A DNA stretch of 64,000 nt, from contig CM055822.1 in NCBI GenBank assembly GCA_029582265.1, forward strand, positions 42,570,559 to 42,634,558, read 5' to 3'. Position numbers and translations under genes: made by a program. The DNA comes from Zoroaster sp. YZ-2022 (lineage: Eukaryota > Echinodermata > Asteroidea > Forcipulatida > Zoroasteridae). Position 1 is the first letter of the stretch; each line of letters opens with the position of its first letter. The notes under the pieces were generated by a model that worked only from the letters and a program-made list of their open reading frames with translations, had not been told where the DNA came from and made no database searches. Positions 45,897 to 58,547 of this stretch are shown piece after piece.

Positions 45897-46515
45897 CTCT
45901 TCTTTCTGTGGTGAATAATCAACTTGAATGTAACAGTTTGTTACAAATGTTGCTGTTGATGAAACTAAAGTTTGTAGTGAAACCACAGGTGATGATGTGA
46001 AATGATGATGAGATGATGATTACGATGACAGCAACCAATATGGAGTGTTTATTTGGACGTTATTTTGTTATTGGAATGAGGACTGCTCCATAAGATTACA
46101 CCACCCTTCAGCGAACGCATCTCGAAGCATACTGACATCAAACACGAATAGGCCCTTACATGTGCCTGAAAAGCTAGTCTCGGCGCAAAACGCAGTCCTT
46201 TAAAATTATCACACGTGCCCGCCGAGCCATCCACCTGTAAAACATACCGATAGAGGGCGGTATCGCACACTTTCAATCAGAGCCGTATAATAAATTATAC
46301 CATAGTACCCCAAAGATCTGACGTCACGTTTCGGAATAACGTCAGATACCGGCATCGCAATTTCATAGCGATTTAATTTTGACCTTGGTTGGTAGCAAGC
46401 ACGCGAGCCTCGAAGCGTGACGTCAGATCTTCGGCACAACGTATCAAATTAAATTCCTTGAATGGTTCGCTCAGAGCTCGCTAGCTCCATATCCTTGATA
46501 ACATTTAAAATAACA
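45897..46515 (-). promoter_or_regulatory. Upstream region of PAN gene copy 1
   Basis: 620 bases between the start codon and the next duplication unit. It is GC-richer than its surroundings. It holds the palindromic TGACGTCA pair (46314..46430) and a minus-strand ATTGG (inverted CCAAT) near 46032..46042. No TATA box was convincingly placed. Confidence 0.4.
46314..46430. promoter_or_regulatory. Palindrome carrying two CRE consensus sites
   Basis: AGATCTGACGTCACGTTTCG (46314..46333) is mirrored by CGAAGCGTGACGTCAGATCT (46411..46430), 19 of 20 positions matching, with a 77-base loop. Each arm contains the perfect CRE TGACGTCA (46319..46326 and 46418..46425). It lies about 420-530 bases upstream of the ATG. 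It may be a CREB/ATF-type regulatory element or a small MITE that carries one. Confidence 0.45.
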
Positions 46516-46610
46516 TTTAAAACTTGTCTACTTTATATTTAAAACATTTCAAATGGTCATCTAACTTGAAACTTTGCTTTGCTTATGCTTTAACCTAATA
46601 TCTAAGAAAC

Positions 46611-46685
46611 AGTAAGCTCAGTTGTTAGAGTGCTTGACTGCCGAGCGAGAGGTCTGAGGACCGAATTCCGAGTTGAGAAATTGTG
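46611..46685 (+). repeat. tRNA-related SINE head (copy B)
   Basis: Homologue of 104..178 with a weaker B box (GGACCGAATTCC) and a longer A-rich tail. Confidence 0.5.
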
Positions 46686-47368
46686 TTTTTGGTAAAGAAA
46701 ATAAATAAAAATAAATAAAAACATGTATACTTGTTTAACGGAAATTAAGTGTCGGCAATGACATTCTCTTTTTGATTTTCAAACACAAATTTCATATTTA
46801 TAAGAGATGTTGTGCACATTTTGTTTATAGTGAACCTCTTTTTATACCGAAACAAAACATGAAAATGTGTTCCTTTAAGCACGGTCTGATAAGACACTAA
46901 TTAGAAACCACATGTTCTGGAATGGAAACCAAGTGCGGCCTATGATTATAAACAAAAGAAAAAACATCAAATTTAATTAAAAGCAAATGGCACATTTACT
47001 GTCCCAATTTGAGAAACTTAAGTAAATTGTGTCGCTCTGTACACCTCATCTGAATTTGCGGCTAGCTACAGTCTGTCAAAGGGGGTGGGGGTAACCAGTA
47101 ACCAGGGAGCGAATCCAGGACCAGAAAAAACCGTCAACGGATGGTTGAATCATAGAATTTATTATGTCATAGTCATGACATAGCCCCACAAGTACTGACA
47201 GCACTGTGAACAAATAATAATAATGAGTTGCTTTTGTTACAAAATCTGTGAACATGTCAGGAACCCTATTAACAAATTAAGTCATTAAATAATTAATTAA
47301 ATCCAACATAAAACAGCCAAAGATGTGGGGAGGGTCGGTAGGGGGTCCCCTTTGGAAAGACACCTACC

Positions 47369-47638
47369 CTGTAAAAATAGTGTTTAGAATTTAATTAAAC
47401 ACATTAACTAAATACTTAGCTTGTACCCACGTTTTTCATGTTTAGCCTAAAACATGTTCAGGTTGTGCTTTTCTGTGATGTGTGTTTGAATGCTAAAAAT
47501 CATATGAACAGGTGTCAAAAAGCTAAGCACGTTTAGCTTTGTGACATGTACAGAGGATGGCCATTTAGCATGTGAACGCATTTCGTAAACGCGTTTATTT
47601 GGCATCTGTTTAAATCCTAAACACCATGTTTAACAGTG
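47369..47638. repeat. MITE with CTGTAAAAATAGTGTTTAG termini (copy B)
   Basis: Homologue of 880..1145 with a few small indels. Confidence 0.6.
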
Positions 47639-49050
47639 TAGCAAATACTGTTTTTAATATAGAATAACCCATAAGTGTGGTGTATATGCAGCCATATGTA
47701 GGCTAATTGAAGACCTATAAAACGGTATTATAATTTGTCAATAGTTTTTTTTTTCGCAAGTTGGATCCTTCATGATATATTTCATTGTGTGATGTTATTG
47801 TATATGTTCTTCATTTGCAGCCTACATGATTACATTCCTACATGCATACATGATTATATTGATTGTAATACACATTTCCAACCCTCTTATTCGATTCAAT
47901 TTAAACCACAACGAATTGTCACCCGTATGTTCATCAAAATCACAAGAGGTATATGCTTGCCGTATTTTCATCAAAAGTCACAAGGGGTTAGTCTTGCCGT
48001 ATTTTCACCCAAAATCATAAGGGGTAAGCGTTGCCGTATTTTCACCCATATTTTCATCGAAAATCACAATAATTAGTTATTAATATCAGTGTAAAATTAA
48101 AATTAAAAAAGGCTGTCATCTACAAATTGTTGAGATTTTCTTTCTGTAAATACATGAAAAATAACATTACAAATGAAAATATAAAACAAAAATAAATAAA
48201 ACAAAACAAAACATCTAAGACGAATGGCCCTAGGGAGCCCCACTGAAACATACTCTTTATACTTTTTATAAGAGTAATGATTTGATTGTCATAAAAAGTA
48301 ATTAAATTTGTGTCATTGTGGAATACCTTCGTGAAACATCTGACCGCGGACCAGTAAAATTAGGCCTCGACTGTCGGGATAAATCGCCCCGCTCTGGGGC
48401 TCAAAAAGGGATGATTGTATAGGCCTACATTAATAAAATGCTTTGAATTAGATTCTTCAAGATTCTACAGCTTTATGGTTTATATTTTATGGTTTTTACC
48501 GAAAAATCTCCCAAGCCTAATACCAAACAACTTTACAAAATCTGTATTACACACAATTCAAATTTCAGAAAATGTTGAAGTCTTAGGGCTATCAATGAAC
48601 CTTTTGATTATTTACTTTAACCATGATAGAAAGAAAAGAACAAACAAACAAATACCCGAACAAACAAACAAAACGAAACGAAAGGAAACTAAAACAAAAA
48701 CAAACAAACAAACAAATGTGGTTGGGTTATATAGCCTACGGCATAACAATTATGAGCAATTAAGGGTGCCCCCAACTGTAATATATGTTTGCTGATTATT
48801 ACCGTTGCTTAACCATTTCTTAATTTTTGTTAAGGATGCGACACCAGATTAAATTATTTCACAGGACTATTGATACTTGTACCAACTTTAAACAAAGTAA
48901 GTCTTTAGATCATTATTGATTAAATTTGATAATTTGGTAATTACCAATGTTCTACTTTCCATAGCCCTTTTACACTGTTGATCAATATAAAAAAGGATGT
49001 TATTGATCACAGTTTTACAAAACACTTATTTAGTGTAACGTTAATGATGG

Positions 49051-49261
49051 TAGGTAAAGCTTGTAGCTTTGCATGGTGAGGATGATAAGTAAGACTAATT
49101 GCGGTGACATCATGTGGAATCTCAATTGAGTAGTAATTAGTTCTCCTGAGGACGATCAGAGCATACTGATCGAAACGTCGAGTTGTACCCCCAGTTCTTT
49201 TCAGAACTAATTACTACTCAATTGAGATTCCACATGGTGTCACCGCAATTAGTCTTACTTA
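49051..49261 (+). mobile_element. Foldback element with hammerhead-like loop, copy B only
   Basis: 211-bp insertion flanked by the 11-bp duplication GTTAATGATGG (49040..49050 and 49262..49272). Copy A has a single GTTAATGATGG at ~2563. Arms 49087..49143 and 49204..49260 (57 nt) are mirror images with one mismatch. The 60-nt loop carries the 34-nt hammerhead-like core (49146..49179). No coding capacity. The 11-bp duplication is unusual for common MITE families and could mean RNA-mediated integration. Confidence 0.8.
49146..49179 (+). other. Hammerhead-ribozyme-like core (foldback loop)
   Basis: CTGAGGA / CGATCAG / AGCATA / CTGATCG / AAACGTC. The 7-bp stem is perfect. Confidence 0.4.
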
Positions 49262-50620
49262 GTTAATGATGGTATCAAACATTCCTTGAAATATTTCTGT
49301 CTCAGGTGCTATGGGTTTAGTATTTTTTTTTAGTGAAAACATTTCCAAAATTTGCAAAATATCGCTTTTATTGTCACGTTATTTATGCAATATATTATTC
49401 TGACTTGTGCTCAATGTTGTAGTACAAGTAGTACAGACGTATAAAGCAATGTTTTGCTCCAATAATCACTATCATCTGAAGGGAAAATGTACTTATTACA
49501 TCAGCCTTGTACTCAGTATAATATTAATTCTAATTGTCCAAATATAGGGACACACACACAAACTATGTAAGAGCCATAGATCAGAATCAGTCATTTTCAT
49601 TCAATCAAAAAAAAAAGATCAAACAAGGCATACATAATTATTTCATTGCAGTTACAGTAGGTCCTACAGCCTGATAATTTGTATTTTTCTTTCTTCTTTT
49701 CACCATTTGTTGTAAATTTTAATTTGGTTGTCCAGATTGCATGGGACAATGGTTATTGGTTATGGGACAATCCCTTGTTTATTCGTGCTGCCAGAGTAGG
49801 TGCAGACACCAATTTGACTGATTTCAAGTTATTTTTATGATGGGGGAGGGGGGTAGGGGCATATTGTCTTTTGAAGTAAGGGCATTTAAAAATAACCCAT
49901 TCCACCCTCCAACTGACAACACCACTGTATATTAGAATTATGGCAAAACTAACTAAATTATTTTGTTAATTGTAAGTTGTAAGTTTTCCAGAGAAAATCC
50001 AACTATGGGACTGAAAACATTTATAATCAAAATGTCAACCTTGGTGGGATTTTAAATCAGACCGAATAAATAATTATGCACATTAATTCCTTTCTCTGTG
50101 TTTAATTGCACGAACAACATAGTGTGGGTGGCTGTATTAGAGGCGAGTCCAATGACGGAGGTACAAACGCGGTGGTTGAGTTGACACCCCGTGCGACACG
50201 GCCGAGGAGACGGCGAAGAGACTCGGCCGTAAGCGAGTTTTCCCAAAAATGAAAACGGATTATCAACACTTGTACTTGAGCACATGTAGTTAAAACGTTA
50301 TGCTTAATACCACTCCTCCATGTTAAACCCAGCGCTTCCTAGGCATCCGTCACGTTTCTTTGTTCACTTATTTATGTTTAGTACCTCGTCAGGAAGCATT
50401 AACATGACAAAAACAAAAAACATGAAGAAAAGTGAAAATAAAGACAAACGGTCCGCTTTACTTGAGATTAAAAGAAATGTATTTATTGAGATATATTCCT
50501 ATACATAATTACAAATTAATAATTAAAAATAAATAAAAATTTTAATTAAAAGTTACGAACGCCGTGCTTACAATTATGGTATCTATGTGGAGCTTCCCAA
50601 AGTCTTTGTGATGGTATCAT

Positions 50621-50627
50621 ATATATA

Positions 50628-50689
<62 letters not shown>

Positions 50690-50691
50690 TA
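50621..50691 (+). repeat. (TA)n microsatellite (copy B)
   Basis: AT run interrupted by GTGT and CAT, homologous to 3994..4070. Confidence 0.93.
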
Positions 50692-50943
50692 CTCTTAAAT
50701 AATTTTAGGCAATATTTAGGAGTAGGTTGCGGTAGCAACCCTGTAAACAATTTCTGTTCACACTACGGAAAATCTCCGTGTTGGACACGAGTCTGACCCA
50801 TGTTAGTTCTGAACCGTGTTGAAACTAACACTGAATCGACACGGATTGGGTCAGTGCACATTTTGACATCGATTGAAAGTGTGAAAAGGACTTTAGGAGT
50901 TATAACAATTGTTGGTTCTGAAGAACCCAGTGGTGAGAATCTC

Positions 50944-50977
50944 GACGTTTCGATCAGTATACTCTGATCATCTTCAG
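50944..50977 (-). other. Hammerhead-ribozyme-like core (copy B)
   Basis: Homologue of 4340..4373. The stem's 3' strand is CTGATCG here, against CTGATTG in copy A. Confidence 0.4.
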
Positions 50978-51584
50978 GAGAATGCCTGACTCTAGAGGTA
51001 GGAACTTCTAAGATATGCATATTGTTTACATGGTGCTACTGCACATACACACCTTACTTCTACTTTACTTCCATCATGCAAAGCTTCAAATCCTAATAAA
51101 TATGAAGATTGAAATTTAGTCTAATCAATTCGTGAAACTAGTGACAGATCTTTTGCAAATAGAGTCCATATAGTTTCTCATCTGTATCGTCATTAAAATT
51201 CTACACTTGCATACAAATAATGCAAATAAACTATAAAATGTGAAGTCATCTCAACATAAGCCACGAATCCTTCACATTGGTTCCAAAATTATTCTGCTAA
51301 CATACACAAACCTTTTGTTGTAAATTACAAAAGAAATCGTAAAGTGTTACAGTTGAGCGTGAATGGTTTTGCAAAAGATTGGAATGAATCACAAGATTTC
51401 GCTAAGCAAAAATGTTTATGAAACAGACAAAACCAACTTATACACATTTTACATTTACATTTGGCTGGTAACCAACACAACATGATAGAAAAACATTTCT
51501 GCAAAACGAAGAGGTTTTCTGCAAAGCAGCTCTGTCAAACAGATAAACCAATTATAATGATTTTCCGAGTATCAGTATATACTA

Positions 51585-51850
51585 TACTACTCAAAACAAT
51601 TTAGGGAACACCGGAATAATCTCAGTTAAAGCAAGATCATTTATTTCAGATAAACACAATGTTTCACAGAATTGATGAGAAACAACTGCACAATGAAACA
51701 TATGATAAAGGATGCAAGTAGTGATTACACATTTCATGACATGACTACTGAAAGAGAGAGGGGGTTGCAAATGAAAATCCCGGTTTATGGAACATTTCAA
51801 ACCAATTTGATGTTAAAAATCCGGTGTTCCCTAAATTGTTTTGAGTAGTA
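51585..51850. repeat. Tc1/mariner-type MITE (copy B)
   Basis: Homologue of 5000..5266. Ends TACTACTCAAAACAATTTAG and CTAAATTGTTTTGAGTAGTA are perfectly inverted here. Confidence 0.72.
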
Positions 51851-52139
51851 TTTTAACGTACTTATGCCATTAATACATGTACCTCTGCTTAGTACGTTGT
51901 ATTTCATGTATGTCATAACAATTACATGTGAAAGTTTCATCTCAAAAGGTGCTAAGAAATGTAATCTTGCTTAAATATGGTGGATGACATATCGCATATG
52001 TAACCACTTACACTTTAGTAGCTATTGACTTTGTTTAGGGTGACCAACTTTAAATAAAAATAAATAAATAAATAAATAATTGTAATTAATATTTAGCCGC
52101 GACCAGATATATCCCGTGTTTATGGTCATTAGGCCTACC

Positions 52140-52192
52140 TCACTCAGTATCAACGTGGATGGTCAAGTAATCCGCCCTGCCTATAGTTCCAT
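52140..52192 (-). pseudogene. PAN gene copy 2, exon 6
   Basis: 53 nt; D-GTIGRADYLTIHVDTE-stop. Acceptor TTTGTTTGCAG intact; two replacements against copy 1. Confidence 0.75.
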
Positions 52193-53601
52193 CTGCAAAC
52201 AAATTGAAATAAATAGAAATAGACAAATAAAACTAAATTTATACATTCATATTTCTTTTCAACATTTATATTTATTTGATACACTTTGGTAGTTGCCTAA
52301 AAATCATAATTATTATAATGAGAGGGACCCAATGTTGATGTGCTCTTATTTAAATATTGTATGCTTATTCGCCCCTGAATAAGGCTAAAAGCTACTAAAG
52401 GTATAAGGGGCTACAATACAAGACAAATTAAAAAGTAAAAAGCTCAGAAGAGCTGAAGGTGGGAATTGATATTCCTCTTGAAACAAGATAGATCGTAGGA
52501 TGAAGGGAAACATGCACCAGTCGAGGAATTCCCAAGAGATACAGCACTCTGTAATGACACAGGTTATCTTACCCACTTCGTGCATATCATAGCCCTTTTG
52601 CCACTTTTTTAAACCAAGCTTCTGAGAATTATTTTGTGAACTATGCCACAAAGTATTTGTATCCTTTCAATAGGAAATGACCATTGTTCCAACAAATTGG
52701 AAATTACCGGTAAACACAGAAGGTACAATTCGACCATTTCATTTGGTTATTTTTGAATTATCAATCCCATACCTTACCTTTAACAAGATTCGGTTCCTTT
52801 ATTTTGACTTTTTTTCATGTAAACCAGACAGTGTTTTCAAAACGGTCGATGCTGTCTGGGTTCATTACGACTACAATGATGAGCAAAACTGTTAGAAAAC
52901 ATGTAACACATCGTAGTGAGAATTTTCACCATGAAAGCATCCCTCTCCACCCGTCCAATGTTGGGCGCTTTGAATTGGGCTGTGATATCGTGCTGCCAAA
53001 TGTCTCCAAAGAACATTTTATTTTTCCTCAACATTGAATGGGGATGTAGTTGGGGGTGTGGCAGCAGGTCTTGCACACTATTGTAATTCTAAATCATGCA
53101 GGCTTATATTCATCGTTTCATAAAGAGCAGGACACATTTCCCGTTGACCTTAGCCATATTTCTCATTTGAACTAAAACACGCTGCTGACGTTTTGTTGAC
53201 CCTACGCTACAAAAATGATCTTCATATCTGACGTGTATCGCATGTGTTTCCCGCTATTTTGAAGGCAATTTCTGATCATTTTCTGTTAGGTTATCGGAAC
53301 ATTGGTTTTTACACGAGGAAAATCACATTAATCAAAATAATCACGAGAAGCACGGTTTTACAGTAAATATGTCCCAACATTTATTTAATTGATGGTAGGT
53401 CCAGTCATAAATCCATTTTGGCTCTTATTTGCTGTTAAACTAAGCTTCTGACTATTTTTGGTGCAATATCTTTTTTCAAAGTATTTGTTTTCTTTTCTAT
53501 AAGAAAATTATCGATTTCCAATTAAAACTATACATTTTCAGGAATTTATCGGTAAAATATGGGAAAACATGGGCGATACATGTTTAATTGTTTTTCTTTA
53601 C

Positions 53602-53774
53602 CATTTACAGCATTATGCCAGATGACTGCGCCTGTGGTTGTGCTGTATAGTACGACAGGGTAACTGTCAAATGCATTTTCCCATGGGCAAACTGATGCTG
53701 CATCAACTACAACCAACCACCCAGCGTCCACTGCCATGCTGCCATAATTCTTATTGATGAAAAACCGTCGCTTG
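53602..53774 (-). pseudogene. PAN gene copy 2, exon 5
   Basis: 173 nt, same borders as copy 1. KRRFFINKNYGSM and VCPWENAF. A three-codon patch replaces GCH with SMA, so the conserved Cys is gone while its likely partner in VCPW stays. Confidence 0.8.
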
Positions 53775-54949
53775 CTGAATTACGAGAAGAGGAAAAAGGG
53801 GAAAAGGAATGTTGGTTCAAGTTCCGATGCTCTGTTTGGGGGTGGGGGTATTATTTCACTTTTTTAAAACTGTTTTATATGCTGCTCCCATCAAAACATG
53901 TACAGGCCTATTAGAAACAAGACTAAAATCATTAAAACAAAAAAATGATATGTCTAACCCCCCTGTGTACATGCCCCTGAAAGGGCGCCCTCTGTTGTCA
54001 GTTTAACGTAAATGTCCCTCCACATGCACGTAGTATAATGCAAAATAGTAGTTATTGGCCTTAGGTCTCGAACCTATCAGGTTCTTTCTGTGAGAAAGAA
54101 CTTGCTATTTATACTATTTTATTAATTAATTCTTTTCTAGAAGAGTGTAAAAAATAATCAATTTTATACATGTATTATTCTAGTGCCAAGGATAAAATAA
54201 GTTTGATATAATAATGAAATAAAATATTCCGTTGCAATCAATATAAACCCACAGGAACACTGTTTTATTCATATAAATGTTAATTTTTTAGATTTTTTTT
54301 TCATAAAGCGATTTAAAGGTTGTCATGGAATAATATGCTAATATTTCAACAGGTAAATATGAGAAAGTACTTTGAAATACTTGAAGTGATGTTCTCTTCA
54401 TTGCTTCAGTATCATTGTGTTTTAAACAAAATAGACTGGTGCCCAACCAACGGTATTCAAGCAATCTACACAAGAAGACAGGATACCATGCCGTTTCACA
54501 AGTGGCATGTAGGGGGGGGGGGTGGGGGTTAATGCTCTCAAATGATTTTTTGAATTTGTTTCCCTTGTTTGTTATAGGTTGGCACATCTTTTGAGGGGGC
54601 ATCTAAAATAGTATATACACACCCCCCCCCCCCCCACTTTCAGTCGACAAAAGCACCCAAATATTTTGTTTAGTAAATATAACACCGAAAATATCGCTGC
54701 TATTGTACGGGAAAGCCTAAGGGGGAACATCCAATTTCTGGTCATCAGTCGGCCTTATTTTGTTTATTTATTTATTTATTCATTTATTTATTTATTTATT
54801 TGTTGGTAATCTGTTTTGGGGGGCCAACAGGGAAATAATGTATTACATTGTATACGCTAATTTGTTCGTGTTTCTGTGATTAGTTTTACCTTTTCTATGG
54901 TTTTACGTACGATGGACATTGTACATGTACATGTAGTATGTATATGGGA

Positions 54950-55462
54950 TAATAATAATAATAATAATGTATAGATTTATATAGCGCACGTATCCACCAA
55001 CTAAGTGGCGCTCAAGGCGCATTATATTATTATCCCTGCTCATAAGGCTCATAAGGCTCATAAATCATTCCTGAAACCATCTCAGCTCCCTGGGGAGTAT
55101 ACAGCTCAGTTGCTGCCATTTCTAGCGCATATAGAGCAAACCATCTCTGCCTTCACAGGTACCCATTTAACCCCTGGGTGGAGAGAAGCAATTATGGTTA
55201 AGTGTCTTGCTCAAGGACACAGGTGTCACAGCCGGGGCTCGAACCCACACTCTGCTGCTGGCAACACCAGAACTTGAGTTCAGTGCGCTAGACCGCACGA
55301 CAATCCACTTTACGTGCATTATACAACACACGGGACCTACGGCTTTACGTCCCATCCGAAGGACGAAGCAATTATGGTTAAGTACCTTGCTCAATGACAC
55401 AAGTGTCACGACCGGGGCTCGAACCCACACCCTGCTGCTGGCAACACCAGAACTTGAGTTCG
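54950..55462 (-). mobile_element. Dimeric tRNA-derived SINE, copy B only
   Basis: Read on the minus strand: a first head (55462..55336) with the B box GGTTCGAGCCC followed by GTCCTTCGGATGGGACG and GGTCCCGTGTGTTG, then a second head (~55310..55190) with A-box-like TGCGGTCTAGCGCAC, B box GGTTCGAGCCC and TGTCCTTGAGCAAGACAC. The body has CTCTCCACCCAGGGG and AATGGGTACC and ends in (ATT)n at 54950. Copy A lacks it at 10180..10210. This wording is common in marine animal SINEs. Confidence 0.75.
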
Positions 55463-55538
55463 GTGCTGTATGTGACTCCTATACCAACAATGTCGGATGT
55501 TTCCGTGGGAGCTCGGCACAATTCGGAAAAAATCTTAC

Positions 55539-55711
55539 TGTTGTTGAGCGTGACCAAAAACAGAGAAGTAATTTGTAGTGGTTGCCGAATTGAGGTCATT
55601 CCAGGGAGATGACATAAGGCGCTCCTTATCAAACCAGCTTATGTCTGACTCGCTTCCATTGAATATTAACTCAACTTTGACCGCAGTGTGATCATACAGG
55701 GAAAACTTCAC
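55539..55711 (-). pseudogene. PAN gene copy 2, exon 4
   Basis: 173 nt, one in-frame codon shorter than copy 1 (SDISWF against SDISSWF). Acceptor ATTCAG, donor GTAAGA. VKFSLYDHTAVKVELIF and NYFSVFGHAQQ are retained. Confidence 0.8.
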
Positions 55712-58383
55712 CTGAATAAAGGGTTAACGATCTCTGTGTTAATAAATCCATATTTTTTTCATATTTTGGGGATTTTAATAATCGGAAGGTCAACATTGTT
55801 AAACATATGATTATAAAATTCCCTAATTAATATCAGAAAGTTAACTTGATGTGAAGTTGGCAACGGGTATAATCATGAATAACGGTTCTGACTGAAGTTT
55901 TCAGAGAAATCACGAAAACACTATACACATTTTCAAAAAAAGTTACTGACGTCAACGTTTTGCTGCAATTGTTGATTGTACTAAATTAGGTATGCTTTTT
56001 AATTTATTTTTCTTTTCCTCATGACATACACTCTGCATTGAGCTGATCGAAACTCTTGATTCAAAGAAAGTAAAGCGTACCCATTGGAGCAGTCTTGCCA
56101 ACATTATCAAAGTTGTACCTTTCCTTTGAATAGGCACTTGGATTGGTCTTAACGGCGGTAATTAAAAGTTATATCATCCCAGCAACCTATTTTGATAACA
56201 AATATTAAGCTATTATTTACTTTACCAGTGGTGACCCGTGGAAACTAAGTCCTCGGAGACACTACACATGATAATTGAGTAGGGTGGTACCGAAAAATAT
56301 AGCATTCAGGCAGGGGAAAATACCTTTTTGACTTATCTTAAAAACGCACAATTCCGACCATCCGAACATCCAAAGCCCCCGGTCATATCTTCCTATTGGG
56401 ACCTGATCAGAACTCAAATCCAGCGGCATGGAGCTAAAGCAAACCAACATCAGCAGCCAATATTAGTGTGCTCGCTACACCGCGTCGTACAATTGGTACC
56501 TGTGACATACCTCAAATTTCTATACTAATACTTGTAGTGTATAGTTGTGTTGAAACCCATGTCCCCATCCCGCATCCCCGACCTAAACATTCAGTCTCGT
56601 CGCGATCAGAGCAGGCTTTCGACTGGACATCGATGCTCGTCGCTGGCCTAGATAACAGGGCACGATACCCAATCCTATTATCCTGGCTAGCATAAATAAT
56701 AATGAGCTCATATTAAACAGCAGCGTACGTAGCCAGGACTTTTTTCAGTGGGGGGGGGGGGAGGGGGGGGGCAAAGGGGGCATTGTTTTTCAGTTTTGTG
56801 AATTAATGCAATACCATTGCAAATTAACGCAATACTTTTTTGTAAATTAACGTAATATTTTTGATAATAAATTGCCACTGATGTTCATTTCGCCCTGATA
56901 CGTGGATGGAACATAATGTGTGTGTGGGTTTGAGTATTTCACAGAGCCATGATGCAATAATGTTCTCTGTAGTAAATAATTGCCATGAGTGTGCGGCTCA
57001 CTGTATTTTACAGAGTTGTCATGGTGATTTATAACGTACCAAGGGTAATTTCCGCGACAACAATTTCTGCCATTAACTATTGACAGCCAAATAAATGTTG
57101 TATAAACCCCGATTGTATGCTGGGAATCCTATACTGACAATACACGAATGTCCTTCTTCAAACGATTTTGTGCCATTTTTCCAGTCCAAAATATCTTACT
57201 ATTAGTATAGCTAGAGTATTCAGGCATACCTAATTTTCGCGACGACAATTTCTGCCGTTAATAAATGCCAGTCCAATTAATTTGGAAAAACCGATTTGGA
57301 AACATTTCTTTGAATCCTATATTATCAGTACTCGCAAAAGTCCTTATTCAAACGAGTCTGTACCATTTTCCCCGTCCAAATTATTATAATTTTTGTTACA
57401 GTAACCAGAGTGTACCTTCATGTAAACTCCATTTCAGCGACAACAATTTCTACAATTTTATTAAAGCTACTCTTGTAATTTATTTATTACAAACAAAAAC
57501 ACGATTTTTAAATCGCTGTAAGGGGCCTTAGCCAATCTCGCCCAGCAACTCCACCCGGAACAATCTAAATTCTCACTCGCCCTCAGTATTTTTTTTTACT
57601 CCAAGTCTGCTACCAGACCTTTAGAAAAACCTTAACAATTGAAGCCGGCCGCTCTAGTTTGATATAATCCGTCCACACAATGGAAATGCTTAATTGGCAA
57701 TTCTAAAGGTCTAAGCCCGCAAACATTTTCCCTGGTAGGGACTGTAGGCCGGCCCAGATCAGAACTTTTTAACAAGATTTTCTTAAAGTTATTTTGTATT
57801 TTTTACGGATTCTTATGAACATTTAAAAAAAATCGCTTACCATTTTTTTTCCCCCCCTTTTTTTCCCTCTCCGATGACAAATTTCCCGAAAGTAAAATGT
57901 AAAAAAAAAGCATAAAACTGCTAATTATTTTACATTATTTTCTGAGTTTGTGATCACTCTTTCTGGTGCGGTAATTTTAGCTATATGTGACTGGCTCTGG
58001 CAAAACCCTAAACTTGGACCCAATTTTCAAAATTGACCTCCCAAATTTATCGTGAAAATTAACAATGTTCCCAACAACGTTTCAGAATCTTTCTTTTTCC
58101 ATCAAAATCAAGAGAAAATGCTCTATATGGTGACATAAAAACTGGTTCCTGGGGGTAAATATTTTACCTTTTCATAGTTGTTACACATTATGATAAATGA
58201 TAAGTTTAGGATTTTGCCAGTGCGGGTCACATATACCTTAGAGTTTTAAGCTGGCCTTCGTTTAGGAAAACTGGTCCCGCGCTGCAACGCAGACGCTACT
58301 TCATGTAAATCAGTGAAAGTGTCGTGACGAGACTGAATATTTAACCAGACTGAATATAATAACAAAAAACATGGTTGACTTAC

Positions 58384-58547
58384 TCGTTGAATGTTCAGCT
58401 ACCGGCTGTCCCAAGCCTCGAACACTGTTTTGTTTCGAAAATTTCCCTTGACCTCCAGATCTTCGTTCCAGGTCACCATTGTCCACATATCGTAGAGTTG
58501 ATCTCCTTTCCCTGCCATCCCTTTGAAAACTAGTTGCCATTCAGAAT
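58384..58547 (-). pseudogene. PAN gene copy 2, exon 3 with in-frame TAG
   Basis: 164 nt; SEWQLVFKGMAGKGDQLYDM is retained, then FEAWDSR-stop-LNIQR. The stop is a CAG to TAG change. The neighbouring three codons are also altered (RNG to DSR). Confidence 0.8.

Larger units (their letters stand above)
52140..58547 (-). pseudogene. PAN gene copy 2, exons 3-6 (broken)
   Basis: Second copy of the C-terminal domain exons: 58547..58384, 55711..55539, 53774..53602, 52192..52140. All splice sites are kept (the exon 3 donor is even the consensus GTAAGT). Exon 3 has CAG changed to TAG after FEAWDSR. Exon 5 reads NYGSMAVDAGW instead of NYGGCHVDAGW, losing the Cys. By eye, about 24 replacement or nonsense codons, one codon deletion and about 7 silent changes separate it from copy 1, which is what weak or no constraint would give. 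Exons 1-2 should lie beyond 64 kb. A recent pseudogene is likely; an assembly error at TAG is possible. Confidence 0.75.

Noticed and set aside
55005..55632. Several 70-120-codon frames on both strands
   Set aside because: They lie within the SINE dimer and across its junction, so they are repeat by-products.
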